64,000 nucleotides of DNA, taken from contig NW_003101679.1 of assembly GCF_000003855.2 (NCBI RefSeq), positions 1,401,062-1,465,061 of the forward strand, read 5' to 3'. The DNA is from Blastomyces gilchristii SLH14081. Taxonomy: Eukaryota; Ascomycota; Eurotiomycetes; Onygenales; Ajellomycetaceae. Positions 12,561-26,485 of this stretch are shown piece by piece. Made by a program: the position numbers and the translations under genes. The notes under the pieces were generated by a model. It made no database searches, was not told the origin of the DNA, and saw only the letters and a program-made list of their open reading frames with translations. Numbering within the stretch: the stretch's first letter is position 1; every line of letters starts with the position of its first letter.

Positions 12561-15000
12561 TAGACTTGCTCATTAGATATTTCATCAGCATGTTTCCCAA
12601 GATTTCATTCAAGTGTTTCACTTTCCTGTTTGTCTGCAGATGATATGACATTGTTCTACAATGTCTTGTCTATAACTGGCTCATGAAATGCCTCACTACT
12701 TCTTCTACAAGGTTCGCATCATTATCAGTTAGAATCTCACACAGCATTTCATAGTTGATATAGATCTCATTGTATAGAAACTTCATCACTATCTTCTCTG
12801 TCATCTCTGAAACTGCTTTCATGACTGACCAGTCAGTAGTATAATCAATAGCAGTGATTATTCATTGATTTTCATTTGACATCTGTGACAGTATGTCTAT
12901 GAGATTCATCTCTCATCATTTGAACAGTTGTATTGTACACTTCATCTGATATTATACTTTCTCATATTCTAACCCTTTCTTAGATTCTTTTGCAACCTGG
13001 CAATTCAGGCACTCATGAGTGTATGCCTGGATGTCCTCAGCCATGCTTGACCAGTATACTCTTGATTTGAGTACACTCATGAGTTCAGGGCTTTCTAAGT
13101 GACTGAATTCCTTGTATATGCAAGTCACCAAGTCATGTCTAAATGAATGTTCTAGATAGAAAGCTTTTACATATTCTAGATCATGATAAAGCACAACATC
13201 ATTTTTCAATTTTCTCAGCTTGAAGTTTGAAAGCATCTCTTCTACTACTTTCATAAGACACTTGTTATCTGACATCTTATCATTCTTCAAGTGAGAGATC
13301 ATTGTGTTCACTCATTCTGATTCCTTGCATCTTCTCAGTGTGTTTAACACAAACTTTTCTTATACCTGATTCACAGAACTCTTACTCATGAAATCAGGTC
13401 TGCAACTGATTGCATCAGATACTACAGCATTCAATTCCTTTCAGTATTTAATATGAAGATTGTACACTTGGAACTCTGAGATTCAATGTGCTAAGTGTTT
13501 GAAAGGTTTTATTATCAATTATAGATAGATAAGGCTTTCATAATCTGTGATTATCATTGTTATATGCTTATTATTGATATATCTATTTCACAATACCAGT
13601 GTGTGCTTGATCACTAGCAATTCCTTTTCATACACTGAATAATTGAGCTCAGTGCCTGATAGTTTCTTACCATTATACATCACTGAGTGCAGCTTGTCAT
13701 TCTTACTCATCTATAGAAGAGCATCTCTGATAGCTCATTCAGATATGTTCATCTCAATGTAGAAAGGTTTATTACAATCTGATTGAATAAGCACTGAGAA
13801 TGTTATTACACATTTTCTCAGTGTGAGAAAAGCCTCTTCACACACAGCATTTCAGATAATTGAATGAAACTTCTTCTTTCACAGATTTGCATCTGTTTCT
13901 CTTAAGAGATCTGAGAGTGATGCAGATATTTATGTGAAATTCTTGATGAATCTGCAGTAATATGAGACTAATTCAAGAAACTGTTATACATGATGTATGT
14001 TTCTCAGCCGCGGCTAATTCACTATGACATTCAATTTCTTCAGAATGAGGTGTATACAGTCATCACTCACTACATGTTCTATAAACTTCAACTCTTTCAT
14101 TTCAAACACACACTTTATCAGTTTGACATAGAGCTTATGCTCTGCCAGAGTTGTAAGCACTTCATCAAAATACTTCAGATGTTCATTGTATGAGTTTGAA
14201 AAGACTAGAATATCATCAAGATATATAAGACATGAGGTTTTATTCTGTTTATGAAGAATCATATTCATCATCATTTAAAAGATGATGAGTGCATTTATTA
14301 GACTGAATGACATTGTCAGGAATTCAAACTTCTCTCATTGCATATTAAATGCAGTTCACAGAACTGACAGTTCATCTACACAGATCTGCTAGTATTCTGA
14401 GAGAAGATCAATCTTCAATAGATATTGAGTATTTTCAACTGTATTCAACTGTTGTTGAATCTATGACAGTGAATATTCATTCTTGATTATAAGCTTATTG
14501 AGTGCTTAATAATTGATACACATTCATCACTCCTCACTCACCTTTTTCACAAATAGAACTGGAAAGCCCCATGCACTTGATAAGAGTTGTATGAGATCAC
14601 ATTCTAGAAGGTCTGTGATCTGATACTTCTGTTCTTCAAGGTATGTTTGTGACAGAGAGTATGCATTCTGATTGACTGATTTCGCATCCCCTGTGTCAAT
14701 CTCATGTACAAATCCTCATTTCAGCAGCAATTCCAGTGAAAGATCTGTTCAGAAGATCTTTTCATACTTCTTCAGAAGCTTCTTCATACACTTGTTCTTC
14801 TATATATTCTTTATCTTAGTTTTCTTTACTTTCAGGTTCTGTATGACATACAGAATGCTTTCAGATGAGATCTTGCAAATCATTCTCTTTACTTGTTAGT
14901 GTGTAAGCAGATTTAACCCTTCTATACCAGAGATATGAAATGTCCTTCTCATATCAGTTGATAGGATTGTATGAACTGTTTTCTTCCTATCAGTCAATTG
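12561..15000 (-). pseudogene. Gypsy-A pol relic (reverse transcriptase, RNase H, integrase)
   Basis: Two long surviving frames define it. The frame 14274-14014 carries the reverse transcriptase box YLDDILVFS and the following HLKYF...KCVFEMKELKFIEHVVS block, normally LGHVVS. The frame 13311-12952 carries the integrase zinc-binding domain with HSFRHDLVTC, W-SSMAEDIQAY and HECLNCQ, which supply the H-H-C-C ligands. The integrase catalytic core should follow leftward to about 12560. Other stretches are broken by stops. Confidence 0.82.
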
Positions 15001-16763
15001 TATATAACATGTACATCATTGAATCTGCGGATTGAACCTTTGAAATCAATCAAGTCTGAGAATAAGATTGTATTTCACATTCTGCAACTCTCACACTTAA
15101 ATATAGCAAGATCATTCTCTGAAGTGCAAGGGAACTCTTACTCTTGTAAGTGATATCAAATATCAGTTATCAGATAATCTTATGTGTCAGAGATTCTTCA
15201 CTCAGCAGATCTCTTTCAGTCTTCAGATCATATAATCATCAATATATTGTATAGAAGCTTCTGTATTCACTAACACTTTTGCAGTCATCTCTCAATTCTT
15301 ACTCAAGTGTCTCTTATACATTAACATTTCAGGTCTCAAGGTATTGAGATGAGTATTCACTTCATCATTCTTGCTCACACCTCATTCAGAAGCCTGCTTT
15401 CTCTTGATGTTTATAGAATTCAGAGAATCATCTAACACAGACATCTCTTTCACTTTGAAGGCTTTTCATAGAATATCAGCAAGTGTCTCTGAGCTCACTG
15501 ATTCTGCTAGTTTTTTGACTCTCTTGCTTTTCTTAACTGCACATGCTGTGTGCAATCTTTTGCATCATGATTTTGATGTCTGTAGTTGAAGCAAGCTTGA
15601 TGCTCATGATATCAAGGTTTTCACTCAGAGAATCCCTTTTTCAGAGGATTTGATACTTTAGCAATGGCATTCAGATCTAGATTCATTGCATCTGAGTGTG
15701 TGACTTGTATCATAGAAGTCTGATTACTCATTCTTCACTAAGACATACTTGATTGCAGTATTTTCTGTCACAATTGACTCACTTGTTCCTGTATGATGAG
15801 AATATTGTACACTTCTTTCACTGTGTCTGATTACAAGGTTAAGCATTTTCATTCTGCTCTCAACTCAGATATAAGATCATGAATGAAGATCTGTAAACAG
15901 AAAGATGTTGAAAGCTCTTCATTCAATGTGAGATAGTGTAAGCTAAAGTGTGTGAAGTATGATATAAGATCACTTACTTGTCTATACTCAGTGAAGTGTT
16001 TATAACACTTGTCTCATACATTCACTTTCTCAAAGTTATGCAAGATTCATTTGGAAAACTCATTTCATATTCATGAGAATGAATATTACTTCAGATCTGT
16101 GAGATTCATCTTTTTATCAGTCATTTATAATGACTTTGCTTTTTCATGTAGAAACATGGCAGATCTTAAGACTTGTTGAAATTCTATTAACTGCCTGTCT
16201 GTGAGTTCACATTCAATTCAATAATATGATCACATCTGACTTAGCCAGCTGATTGCAGCATCATTTTTTCAGTTGTTATTGAAGCTTGATAGCTTCAGCA
16301 GATCTCCTGGCTTGATATATCTCATGGTCAGATTCTCATCCTGCGCAGCAGTCTCTGATGATGTGTACACTTCTGAAGAGGTTGTGAACAATCATGATGA
16401 GATCTTCAGGTTCAGTGTAGTCACCTGTCTGTGTAAATGTTCAATCTCTCACTGCAGATCTAAGACCTGGTTTTCTCTATTCTTATTGATGATGATGATT
16501 GTGTCAGCAAAGCTCTTCATAGTAAATACTTAATCTGCAGTGAATGTCAATTGTTGTTTGGCTTCCACCTCAGTCTGCCACTGCATACACAAGGCCTCAA
16601 TCTTGTTTAGAATCCTCATACACATACAGAGCTTTGATTTCAGTTCAGCAGTTTCAGCCACTTTTCTTACTGCTTCAAGTAAACCCTCTGAGAGATTCTG
16701 TATATCTTTCAGTTCAGGTAGCAGAGAAGGATGTTGTTTGTATTGACTAGAAGAGGTCTTCAT
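15001..16763 (-). pseudogene. Gypsy-A gag relic
   Basis: A 77-codon frame, MKTSSSQYKQHPS..., starts at 16763 and contains a helical, coiled-coil-like segment (residues about 15-70). This fits a gag N-terminus. A zinc knuckle at 15593-15552 reads C-x2-Y-x4-H-x4-C, with the second Cys changed to Tyr. A protease should follow between about 15300 and 15000. It was not identified with confidence. Confidence 0.7.
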
Positions 16764-17165
16764 TTCAGTGTTTTCTCATTAATCATACAATGTCTATCAT
16801 TATATCACTGTATCATTATATGATTTCTGTTATCATTGTACAACTTCAGTGATGGCCATCCCTCTCTCTCTTTTTATTCTTCTTTTAAGTAGGGAGTGAA
16901 CTCCTTTGAATCTGATTCACTGCTTCTATTCCTTTTCTCACACTGCATCTGTTCGCATATATGGTATTCACCTGGGTGTGGAGTTTTCTCTCAACAAGTG
17001 AAGCAGCATCAATCAGATGCTCTTCTGCTCACTGCTCTTTGTACACTATCTTTTGAGACATTTCAGGACCACACTGGCATGATAACTATAAATCACTTTG
17101 TAGATGGAATTATCACGTCCTGGAGGAGTCTGCACTTCTCACCAGTTTTTAGACATGCTATCAGA

Positions 17166-17341
17166 TGTGATTCAAAGATTGCTTAAGCCAGTGTATGATT
17201 ACAGGCGTACGCCGGCTTCTTATATATTGTAATATCATACGCTAAATTAATTAGTGGCTGCTATGGCCCCCTTTACACTTGTAAGCAAGTTCGGAAGCGG
17301 CCGCGTTATTATCCGACGGTCGTACGTTCTTCCGAATCACA
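17166..17341 (-). repeat. Gypsy-A 5' LTR (176 bp)
   Basis: It starts TGTGATTC and ends GAATCACA. It retains a CpG-rich stretch (GCGGCCGCG and CCGACGGTCGTACG) that has partly changed to TG/CA in the other LTR. Confidence 0.93.
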
Positions 17342-17345
17342 GAGT

Positions 17346-19963
17346 ACTCAGTTGATATACTTCTGAAATGTACTGAGAGCATTGATCAGTTCAAAGAGTA
17401 TAACTACTCATTCAAAGAGATTATATTGTGTTTGAAATACTGTAAGTCACTTATCTTCTTCAGTGATACAGATCTTATAAAACATGATAATAACATCTAA
17501 CTTTGTAAATTATTGAGCTTGTTCAATGCAAGCTAGAGTTTCATTGATAAGAGATAAAGAATAATGATCTTTCTTTATTAATCTGTTCAATTCTTGATAA
17601 TTCACACAGAATCAGAGTTCTTCATCTAGTTTCTTTGTAAAGAGAATAGGGGCTGCAGTGAAAGAGTTGCTAATGTGTATGAATTCTTTATTCAACAGAT
17701 CATTGAGTGTCTTTTGAAGGAGAAGAAGTTCATCTCAGAACATGTTATAAAGAGAGCCTTATAACAGTTTGAGATTCTTATCATTCTTTTTCTCTAACTT
17801 GATACTGTGATTCACTTCAGAACCTTATAAGAGAGGTATATTCATAATATTATCTTGTCAGAAGATATCTAGATATTCATGATATTATTAAGAGAGTTTT
17901 GTACAAGAATCTGTTATTATAACACAGAATAACTTTTCTAGAGCCTTTTTGATATTGATCAGACTGACAGAATAGATTGATATATAATTCTACTGTCAGT
18001 GAACTTGTTAGTGACTCTATTAGTGATTTTGATAATGACTTCTTTTTCAGAGTATTTTATAAGTGTTGACAGAGATCTGTGTAAGATTCATAGTCTTGTG
18101 AATATCATCTTTGTGAATTCTATCATCATTAGAGAATATCAAGCTCCTGTTTCAAGCATTCAGTAAGATGCCTTATTCAGATAGCCAGACAAGTTCTAAT
18201 ATAAGATTATAATCAAGATTATCAACTTTATATGTGTAGACATCTTCATGTTAATATTCTTTCATATCTATGTTTAGTTTTATCATGTAACAGGTACAAA
18301 CATTCTTCAGATCATCAAATCCTGCAAGGAGTCAGAGTTTTGATAAAGAGATATACTGAAGATTATGACATCTTACAACTGAAGATTTTATCATTATATA
18401 GTGATATAGACTGCTGTCTATCATGGCTTTCATATTATACATATTATCAATCACAGTAGATACAAGAATCATATTCATTGTTATTTTCTCTTCAAATCAT
18501 TGTTGTTCAATCTCTTCAAGCTTCTGTTTATAAATTTGAACAGAAGCTAATCTTTTCTCTGTTTCACTGAGACATTCTTATAGTTATCTTCTGAATCTTT
18601 CTTCACTGCAATGTGGTTGATGCAGACAGGTACTGATTCATCTTTTGAATAAGAAGACACTGATCTTTCTCTTGATTGAGTAGATATATAGGTTGATTAG
18701 CAGTTGAAAGTAATATGCCCTGATCAGTTACAGTTGATGCACACTTCTCATTGACATCAATCAGTGACTTCTTTGAGAGTGATCTCAGGAACTCAGAAGT
18801 CTGTTTGAATAGTAGAGATTCTTGCTTGTGTGTAGATATTCAAGTCTACTCAATTTATGACATCTGCATCATTGTTATTCTTCAGCATGAGTGTATGAGT
18901 CACTGAGATATAACATCTTCTGTCACTGTTCTGTATACTCTTGAGCTTGATAAGATGATCATTCAATGTCTGAAGCTGTATACAGAAGTCTTCATAAGTC
19001 TGATCTTTATCTACACTTACAAGAGTCTGTAGGAGTTCAAAAGTTAATATCTTCTTGAGTATACTAATCTTCATTTGATTCTCTCAAGATTAATCTCCTG
19101 CTTCTAGAATTTTGATGTTGAAGTCAGGAATAAATATTGTAAGAGAAGTGTTTCTCTGTCAGATACTCTGTAATCAATCTAATACTTTCTGTTGCATGAC
19201 AGTGTCTCAGAACAGAATATCAAGATATTTGATGATATTGTCAGGTATTTATAATGCTGATTCACATGCTTTTATTCATGAATGAAACTTCTGTTTCATG
19301 CAATTCTTCAATTATTTATTGATATATCAATCTTGATTGATTAGTGAACTGATGACATCTTCATCTACACTCAGTTTTGTGAGCATTTTCATTCTTCATG
19401 ATGAGTAGAGAGTGAGATTGAAAGCATTGAAATATACAGAAGTATCTAAGTGTTCTTTCAGTGCTTTTGTATTTGATTCTGTAAATGTTGAAATTGTCTG
19501 AGTTTCTTATTATGATAATTGTTAAATCTCTTCATATTGATGTTATTAAGTTGCATGCATATCAGCTATTTATTGCTATTGTAATTTCAATATTGCTCAG
19601 AGTCACTGTGATATCACTTCTATACTCACATTCAAGAGTTCTCTCATATTATTGTTAGACATGATTATCAATCATTGAATGTGTAATTGTATGAATATCT
19701 CATACATCTGAATGTCAGAACTCTCAGGTCTTTCACTGATATTCTCTTATAAGATCTTACTCTCTTTGTAAGATCTTATTACAGAGTCAGAGTGACTGAT
19801 AAGCAAGCTTCTATCTGAGAACTCAGTGTTCACTTTAACTGATTGTTTCTCTTTCTTATATGTTGTTACATGTTCAGATATCTCTCAATGAATAATTATT
19901 CCTAATAAGAAGATAATGTGTGAATAATCATTTCTAATAAGAAGATAATGAATGTTTTTCTAG
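17346..19963 (-). pseudogene. Gypsy-B1 gag and start of pol relic
   Basis: This is the 5' half of the element on the minus strand. A gag zinc knuckle at 18741-18700 reads C-x2-C-x4-H-x4-C (CINCN-stop-SGHITFNC), with one Trp now TGA. Protease and the start of reverse transcriptase should lie between about 18500 and 17346, where the frame passes to 9103 after Gypsy-A is removed. The longest surviving frame is 74 codons at 19074-18850. Confidence 0.75.
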
Positions 19964-20277
19964 TGTAAGAGACCTACACTGAATAGATCAGTATTATATT
20001 GATAGATCTTATATAATAAAGAGAAAAACATTAGAGAAGGAAAGAAAGAGAAAGTACAAGAATCAGCAATTGAAGTGAATATTTATACATGTATGTGGTG
20101 GTGTATGCAGTGATGCTTCAGGGCAGAAGAATATACACGCATTCGTAGCAGCTGAGGATCAGTGATCAGAACATACATGTTCATGGCGGCCGAGGATCGG
20201 CGATCAGGAATGGGGCGGTAGGAATCTATGGAGTGTACGGAATAGTCTATATGATTGATCGGGCGCAGCTCATCACA
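19964..20277 (-). repeat. Gypsy-B1 5' LTR (314 bp)
   Basis: It begins TGTAAG and ends ATCACA, followed by the duplication ATACT. The right half keeps several CpGs, including GGCGGCCGAGGATCGGCGAT, that are mutated in the left LTR. Confidence 0.93.
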
Positions 20278-20282
20278 ATACT

Positions 20283-21066
20283 ATTCAGTAGTCTCTCTGC
20301 CTTGATGATTCTTTGTTGAATATGATATTTAAAATTCAACTTGGAGTTTAACCATACTCCTAGCCATTTGACATTCAAACTGGGTTTAATCTCTTTATTC
20401 AAAAGAGTTAGACTTAGTTCTTTCTCATTAAACCTGGGAAAAAAGTGAATTAACTCAGTTTTATTCATATCAAATTGAATTAGATTGATATCTGCTTTAA
20501 CAAAGATTTCCTTTGCTGCTTTCTCAATCACTTCTAAATTCTCTTTGATTGTCTTTGAACTGTAGAGTAGATCAATATCATCTACATAACTTGAAGATCT
20601 CACTATTTTCATCTCTCTATTCTTGAATAGATATGCAGTGTATATTGCAAATAAAACAGGTGAGATTGGAGATTCTTGTGATACTTCTATTTTTATCTCA
20701 GTTTTATCTTGTTTTCTTCCATCAAAGAATAGTTGTATAATTCTTTTAGACATGAAACAATTAACTCATTTTATTAGAGAAAGTGGCAGTTTTAACATCT
20801 TCAAAGTTTGAATCATCTTAGACTTTGAAACATGATCAAATGCATCTTTTATATCAATAAAAACTGCAGTTGAGATCAGGTCTTCATGCTTTGCTACTTG
20901 AACATCATGAATAACTGAGAGAACAGTGTCAATTGCAGAACATTGTTTTCTATCTCTCATTTATTCATTAAATAGAAGAGAATCACTAATAGAGCTTGTA
21001 AAAGATAATCTAGTAGCTATTATCTTTTCTAGAACTTTTCTCAAACAGTTCAACAGAGATATTACT
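20283..21066 (-). pseudogene. LINE ORF2, middle part (reverse transcriptase core)
   Basis: This is the reverse transcriptase core of the same LINE, trapped between the two gypsy copies. Reading leftward it has an ISLLN...LEKIIATRL block, an FIDIKDAFDHVS box with the first catalytic Asp, the VSQESPISPVLFAIY box (normally PQGSP, here QESP), the SYVDDIDLL box with the catalytic Asp pair, and a KWLGVWLNSKLNF block. The frame breaks once between the FIDIKDAF and QESP segments, near 20760. At both ends it joins the flanking LINE pieces when the 5-bp duplications are counted once. Confidence 0.87.
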
Positions 21067-21071
21067 CTATA

Positions 21072-21385
21072 TGTAAGAGGCCTACGCTGAATAGATCAGT
21101 ATTATATTGATAGGTCTTATATAACAAAGAGAAAAACATTAGAGAAGGAAAGAAAGAGAAAGTATGAGAATCAGTGATTGAAGTGAATATTTATACACAT
21201 ATGTGGTGGTGTATACAGTGATGCTTCAGAACAGAAGAATATACACACATTTGTAGCAGCCGAGGATCAGTGATTGAAACATACACATTCATAGCAGCTG
21301 AGGATTAGTGATCGGGAATGAGATGATAGAAATCTATGAAGTGTATGAAATAGTCTATATAATTGATCAGGCACAGCCTGCCACA
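21072..21385 (-). repeat. Gypsy-B2 3' LTR (314 bp)
   Basis: It starts TGTAAG and ends GCCACA. A purine-rich tract on the minus strand (GAGAAGAGAAGAC) lies next to it inside the element. Confidence 0.93.
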
Positions 21386-24300
21386 TTAGTCTTCTCTTCT
21401 CAGAAGCAGTTCTCATCAGTCAAGAACTGCTGTTTCAGATAACACAGAACTCAGAGTTCAGAGTGATTGATTATAGCTGACTCATTTCACAAGATATTGT
21501 CAACTGCGGCTGTGTGATCTCTTATCAAGAATATCTTCAATCTCTCACTCAAGCTCATTATCTTCTTCTATGATCCCTGGCAGCTGTCAGTCAGAAGTTA
21601 GTTGAGAAGAGAACAGATCAGTGGCAGTGCAGCAGAGCAAGCTTGTATGAAAGACATCATGAATCTCTGATGATGTGTCAAGACAGTAGTTGTGACTATC
21701 TAGAACTTCTATCACTTTATACTTGATATGGCAGTAATCTAACATACAAGATGAATGTGTGATTTATATATTCTTAAGATTCAATCATACTAGATCTTCT
21801 ATCTTATATTGTTCAGCAGAGTCTCAGTGAACATTGATTTGATTCTCTTGATCTTGTTTCACAGTTGTTATGAAGACCTCTGCTCAATTGCAGGCATCTC
21901 AGAGCTTCATTACTATATTGTCAGTGATCTGAATCAGACTGCAGGGGTTCAGTGTGAACTGTGTGATCTCTAGAAGATTCAACATCTTTATGTAATAACT
22001 GTGTGTAAGAAAGAACAGGCTTATATCTGTTGAAATGACATCTCATTCATTGATAGTGACCTCTGCATGTAGAAGCAGGTCATGTCAATTATCTTGTGAG
22101 TAATTGCAGAACTTACAGAGATAGTTCTTTACAGTCTGAATTATTCATTCTGATGCATCATCAGTCTCAGAGTGATAGACAGTTGACAGACAGTGTATAA
22201 TCTTGAGAACTTGACAGATTCTTGTTCAGAGAGTGCTTATAAATTGACAGCTCTGATTCAATACTATTGATCTCAGTAACTCATGTATCTGATAGAATAG
22301 ACTCTGTAAGAAGACTTCAGTGACTTGTTCAGTATTCATCTTATCACAAGATTTTAATATTACATCTTTACTTAGTCAGTCAATGATAATCAGAATGTTT
22401 TTACAATTCTTGCTCTTAGATAGATTAACAGTGAAGTCAATCACTATATTTTATCAGATTCTATCAGAAATATTAAGTGATTTCAGTAGATCTTTTCTAC
22501 AGTTCTTTCATAAAGTAATGAAAGAACAGTGATTACAGTTTCAAATGAAGTATCTGATGCTGTTTAATATCTCAGATTAATAAAACTCTCAGAAGATCAT
22601 TCTATACAGTTGTTCACAGCCTGAATAATCAGTTATACATGAATCATACATCTCTTGCATTATTCAGATGTGTAAGAGTTCAGAGTGAGAGACTCAGTGT
22701 TGTTTATGAAATCATAGAGTATTATTATCATCAATTGAATATTCTGAGATGTCAGTTCTTACATATAATTCTGAGAGAAATCAGAATACTTCTTGTCATA
22801 CTGCTTCAGTGAGTGCTTAGAGAAGTTTATCAGTTTAAGCTGCTGTATATCATAGCTTATCTAATGTAGGTTCAGAAGAAGTTGAGATATCAGTGATAGT
22901 TCTAATCAGAGAAGTATGTATAGTGCTGTGAGCTGTTTCATCTTGATCAACTAGTATCTTCAGATTTAAGAGTCAGTGCTCTCAGTTCATTCAGTGAGTA
23001 TCTATTACATTGAATAACATATCTTACTCTCATTATAAGAGGACATCTGTCATCAAGTTCTGGCTGTCAGAATGATAGTGTATTGTAAAATGAAAGCAGC
23101 TTAAGAACTCAGATTATCATATCTGTCATTCTGTGAGTTTACAGATAGTTGTGAAGTATTTGAGATTCTTATGATCTGTGACTATCTCAAATTCAGAGAT
23201 ACTTCAGAGTTCAGAGTTTCATTCTTTTAAACAGTGTACAATTGCAAGAAGTTCCTTGTTATAAATCTCATAATTGTATTCAGCAGAACTCAGTTTCTTA
23301 GACATGAAGACATATGATTGTAGAACATCTTCATCATCATATTATAATATCACTTCTTCTGTTATATAGTCAGAGAAATCAGCTTCAATAACTGTCTTAC
23401 AATCAGAATTGAATGTTATTAGTAGAGAGGTATTAATGAACATCTTCTTCATCTATGTAAATGCAGCTTCAGTGTCTGCTGATCATTGAAATACTGTGTC
23501 TTTCTTAGTGAGTTCTGTAAGTGATCTTGCAATATCTGAGAAGTTTCATATAAATTGCTGATAGAAGTTAGCAAATCTGATGAAACTTTGTACATCTTTC
23601 ACAGTGCATGGGGCCTCTCATTCAAGGATAGCAGAGATCTTTTCAGAGTTCATTCAGATCCCCTTGTCAGCTTCTATGATGAAATCTAAGTATTTAGTAC
23701 TCTTGACTTTGAAATCACACTTGTCAATATCAATTGATAGTTCTGCTTCTTATAGTTATTATAATACTCTTTGCACATGCTCTTGATATTCCTTTCTGAA
23801 TTCATCAGTGAAGATGAGAATGTCATCTAGATAAACAGATGCAAATTTATCAAGAAAGTCTCAGAGTGCTTAGTTGATATACTTCTGAAATATACTGAGA
23901 GCATTGATCAGTTCAAAGAATGTGACTACTCATTCAAAGAGATCATATTATGTTCAGAATCCTGTAAGTCACTCATCTCCTTCAGTGATACAGATCTTAT
24001 GAAACACAGTGATAACATCTAACTTTGTAAATCATTGAGCTTATTCAATGCAAGCTAGAGTTTCATTGATAAGAGATAAAGAATAACAGTCTTTCTTTAT
24101 TAATCTGTTCAATTCTCAATAATTCACACAGAATCAGAGTTCTTCACCTGATTTCTTTGTAAAGAGAATAGAGACTGCAGTGAAAGAGTTGTTAATATAT
24201 ATGAATTCTTTATTTAACAGATCATTGAGTGTCTTTTGAAGAAGAAGAAGTTCATCTCAGAATATATTATAAAGAGAGCCTCATGACAGTTCAGAGTCCT

Positions 24301-26485
24301 TATCATTCTTTTTCTCTAACTTGATACTGTGATTCACTTCAGAACCTTGTAAGAGAAGTATATTTATAATATTATCTTATCAGAAGACATCTAGATATTC
24401 ATGATATTATTAAGAGAGTTTTGTATGAGAATCTATTGTTGTAATACAGAATAACTTTTCTAGAGTCTTTTTAATATCAGTCAGACTGATGAAATAGATT
24501 GATATATAATTCTACTGTCAGTGAACTTATCAGTGACTCTGTCAGTGATTTTAATAATGACTTCTTTTTTAAAGTATTTCATAAGTGTTGACAGAGATCT
24601 GTGTAAGATTCATAGTCTTATGAATATTATCTTTGTGAATTCTATCATCATTAGAGAATATCAAGCTCCTGTTTCAAGCATTCAGTAAGATGCCTTATTC
24701 AGATAGTCAGACAAGTTCTAACATAAGATCATAATTGAGATTATCAACTTCATATGAATAGACATCTTCACATTGATGTTCTCTCACATCTATGTTTAGT
24801 TTCATCATGTAATGAGTACAAACATCCTTCAGATCATCAAATTCTGTGAGAAGTCAGAGTTTTGATAAAGAAATACACTGAAGATTATGATGTCTTACAA
24901 CTGAAGATTTTATCATTGTATAGTGACATAGACTGCTGTCTATTATGGCTTTCATATTATATATATTATCAATCACAGTAGATACAAGAATCACATTCAT
25001 TGTCATTTTCTCTTTAAATTATTGTTGTCTGACCTCTTTAAGCTTCTGTTCATGAATTTGAATAGAAGCTAATCTTTTCTCTGTTTCACTGAGACATTCT
25101 CATAGTTATCTTCTGAATCTTTCTCCACTACAATGTGGTTGACATGGACAGACACTGATTCATCTTTTGAATAAGAAGACATCAATCTTTCTCTTGATTA
25201 AGGAGATACATAGGTTGATCAGCAGTTGAAAGCAATGTGCTCTGATCAGTTACAGTTGATGTACACTTCTCATTGACATTGATCAGCAACTTCTTCAGAA
25301 GTGATCTCAGAAACTCAGAAGCCTGTTCAGACAGTGAAGACTCTTGCTTATGTATAGATATTTGAGTCTACTTAATTCATAGCATCTGCATCATTGTTAT
25401 TCTTCAGTATGAGTGTATGAGTTGCTGAGATGTAATATCTTCTGTCACTGTTCTGTATACTCTTGAGCTTGATAAGACAGTCATTCAATGTCTGGAGCTG
25501 TGTGTAGAAGTCTTCATAAGTCTAGTCTTTATCTACACTTATAAGAACCTGTAAGAGTTCAAAAGTTAATGTCTTCTTGAGTATACTAATCTTCATTCAA
25601 TTCTCTCAAGATTGATCTCCTGCTTCTAGAATTTTGATGTTGAAGTCAGAAATGAATGTTATAAGAGAAGTGTTTCTCTGTCAGATACTCTGTAATCAAT
25701 CTAATACTTTCTGTTATATGACAGTGTCTCAGAATAGAATATCAAGATATTTGATGATATTATCAGATGTTTATAACACTGATTTACATACTTTTATTCA
25801 TGAATGAAACTTCTGTTTCACATGATTCTTCAATCATTTATTGATATATCAATCTTAATTGATTAGTGAATCAATGACATCTTCATCTACACTCAGTTTC
25901 ACAAGCATTTTCATTCTCTATGATGAGTAGAGAGTGAGATCAGAAGTATTGAAATATATAAGAGTATCTAAGCATTCTTTCAGTGCTTTTATATTCAATT
26001 CTATAGATATTGAAATTGTCTGAGTTTCTTATTATGATAATTGTTGAATCTCTTCATATTGATGTTGTTAAGTTACATGCATATCAGCTATTTATTACTA
26101 TTGCAATTTCAACATTGTTTAAAGTCACTGTGATATCACTTCTATACTCACATTCAAGAGTTCTTTCATATTATCATTAGACATGGTTATCAATCATCAG
26201 ATATGTAATTGTATGAATATCTCATACATTTAAGTGTCAGAACTCTCAGATCTTTCACTGACATTCTCTTATAAGATCTTACTCTCTTCATAAGATCTTG
26301 TTACAGGGCCAGAGTGACTGATAAGCAAGCTTCTATCTGAGAACTCAGTGTCTGCTTTAACTGATTGTTTCTCTTTCTTACACATTGTTATGTGTTCAGA
26401 TATCTCTTAATAAATAATCATTTCTAATGAGAAGATAATGTGTGAATAATCATTTCTAATAAGAAGATAATGAACATTTTTCTAG
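21386..26485 (-). pseudogene. Gypsy-B2 gag-pol relic
   Basis: The gene order on the minus strand is the same as in Gypsy-B1: gag with a CCHC zinc knuckle near 25260-25215, then protease, reverse transcriptase with a YLDDILIF-type box near 23840-23815, RNase H near 23400, and integrase at about 22800-21950. No frame is longer than about 70 codons. Trp codons are mostly TGA. Confidence 0.8.

Larger units (their letters stand above)
9104..17341 (-). mobile_element. Gypsy-A: Ty3/gypsy LTR retrotransposon nested in Gypsy-B1
   Basis: The element is 8,238 bp with short 176-bp LTRs (9104-9279 and 17166-17341). It starts TGTGATTC and ends GAATCACA, a perfect 8-bp terminal inverted repeat. The target duplication is GAGT (9100-9103 and 17342-17345; a fifth base is ambiguous). 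The intact target is seen in Gypsy-B2 near 23860. Coding is on the minus strand in the order gag, protease, reverse transcriptase, RNase H, integrase. About 3.2 kb lies between integrase and the 3' LTR, which is unusually long and holds an antisense frame. Confidence 0.93.
6308..20277 (-). mobile_element. Gypsy-B1: Ty3/gypsy LTR retrotransposon (carries nested Gypsy-A)
   Basis: The element has 314-bp LTRs (6308-6621 and 19964-20277) with TGT...ACA ends and a 5-bp target-site duplication ATACT (6303-6307 and 20278-20282). It sits inside LINE ORF2. Without Gypsy-A (8,238 bp plus 4 bp of duplicated target) it is 5,728 bp, the same length as Gypsy-B2. It reads on the minus strand. A polypurine tract next to the left LTR (6626-6637, GAGAAGAAGAGA on the minus strand) confirms the orientation. 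All reading frames are destroyed. Confidence 0.93.
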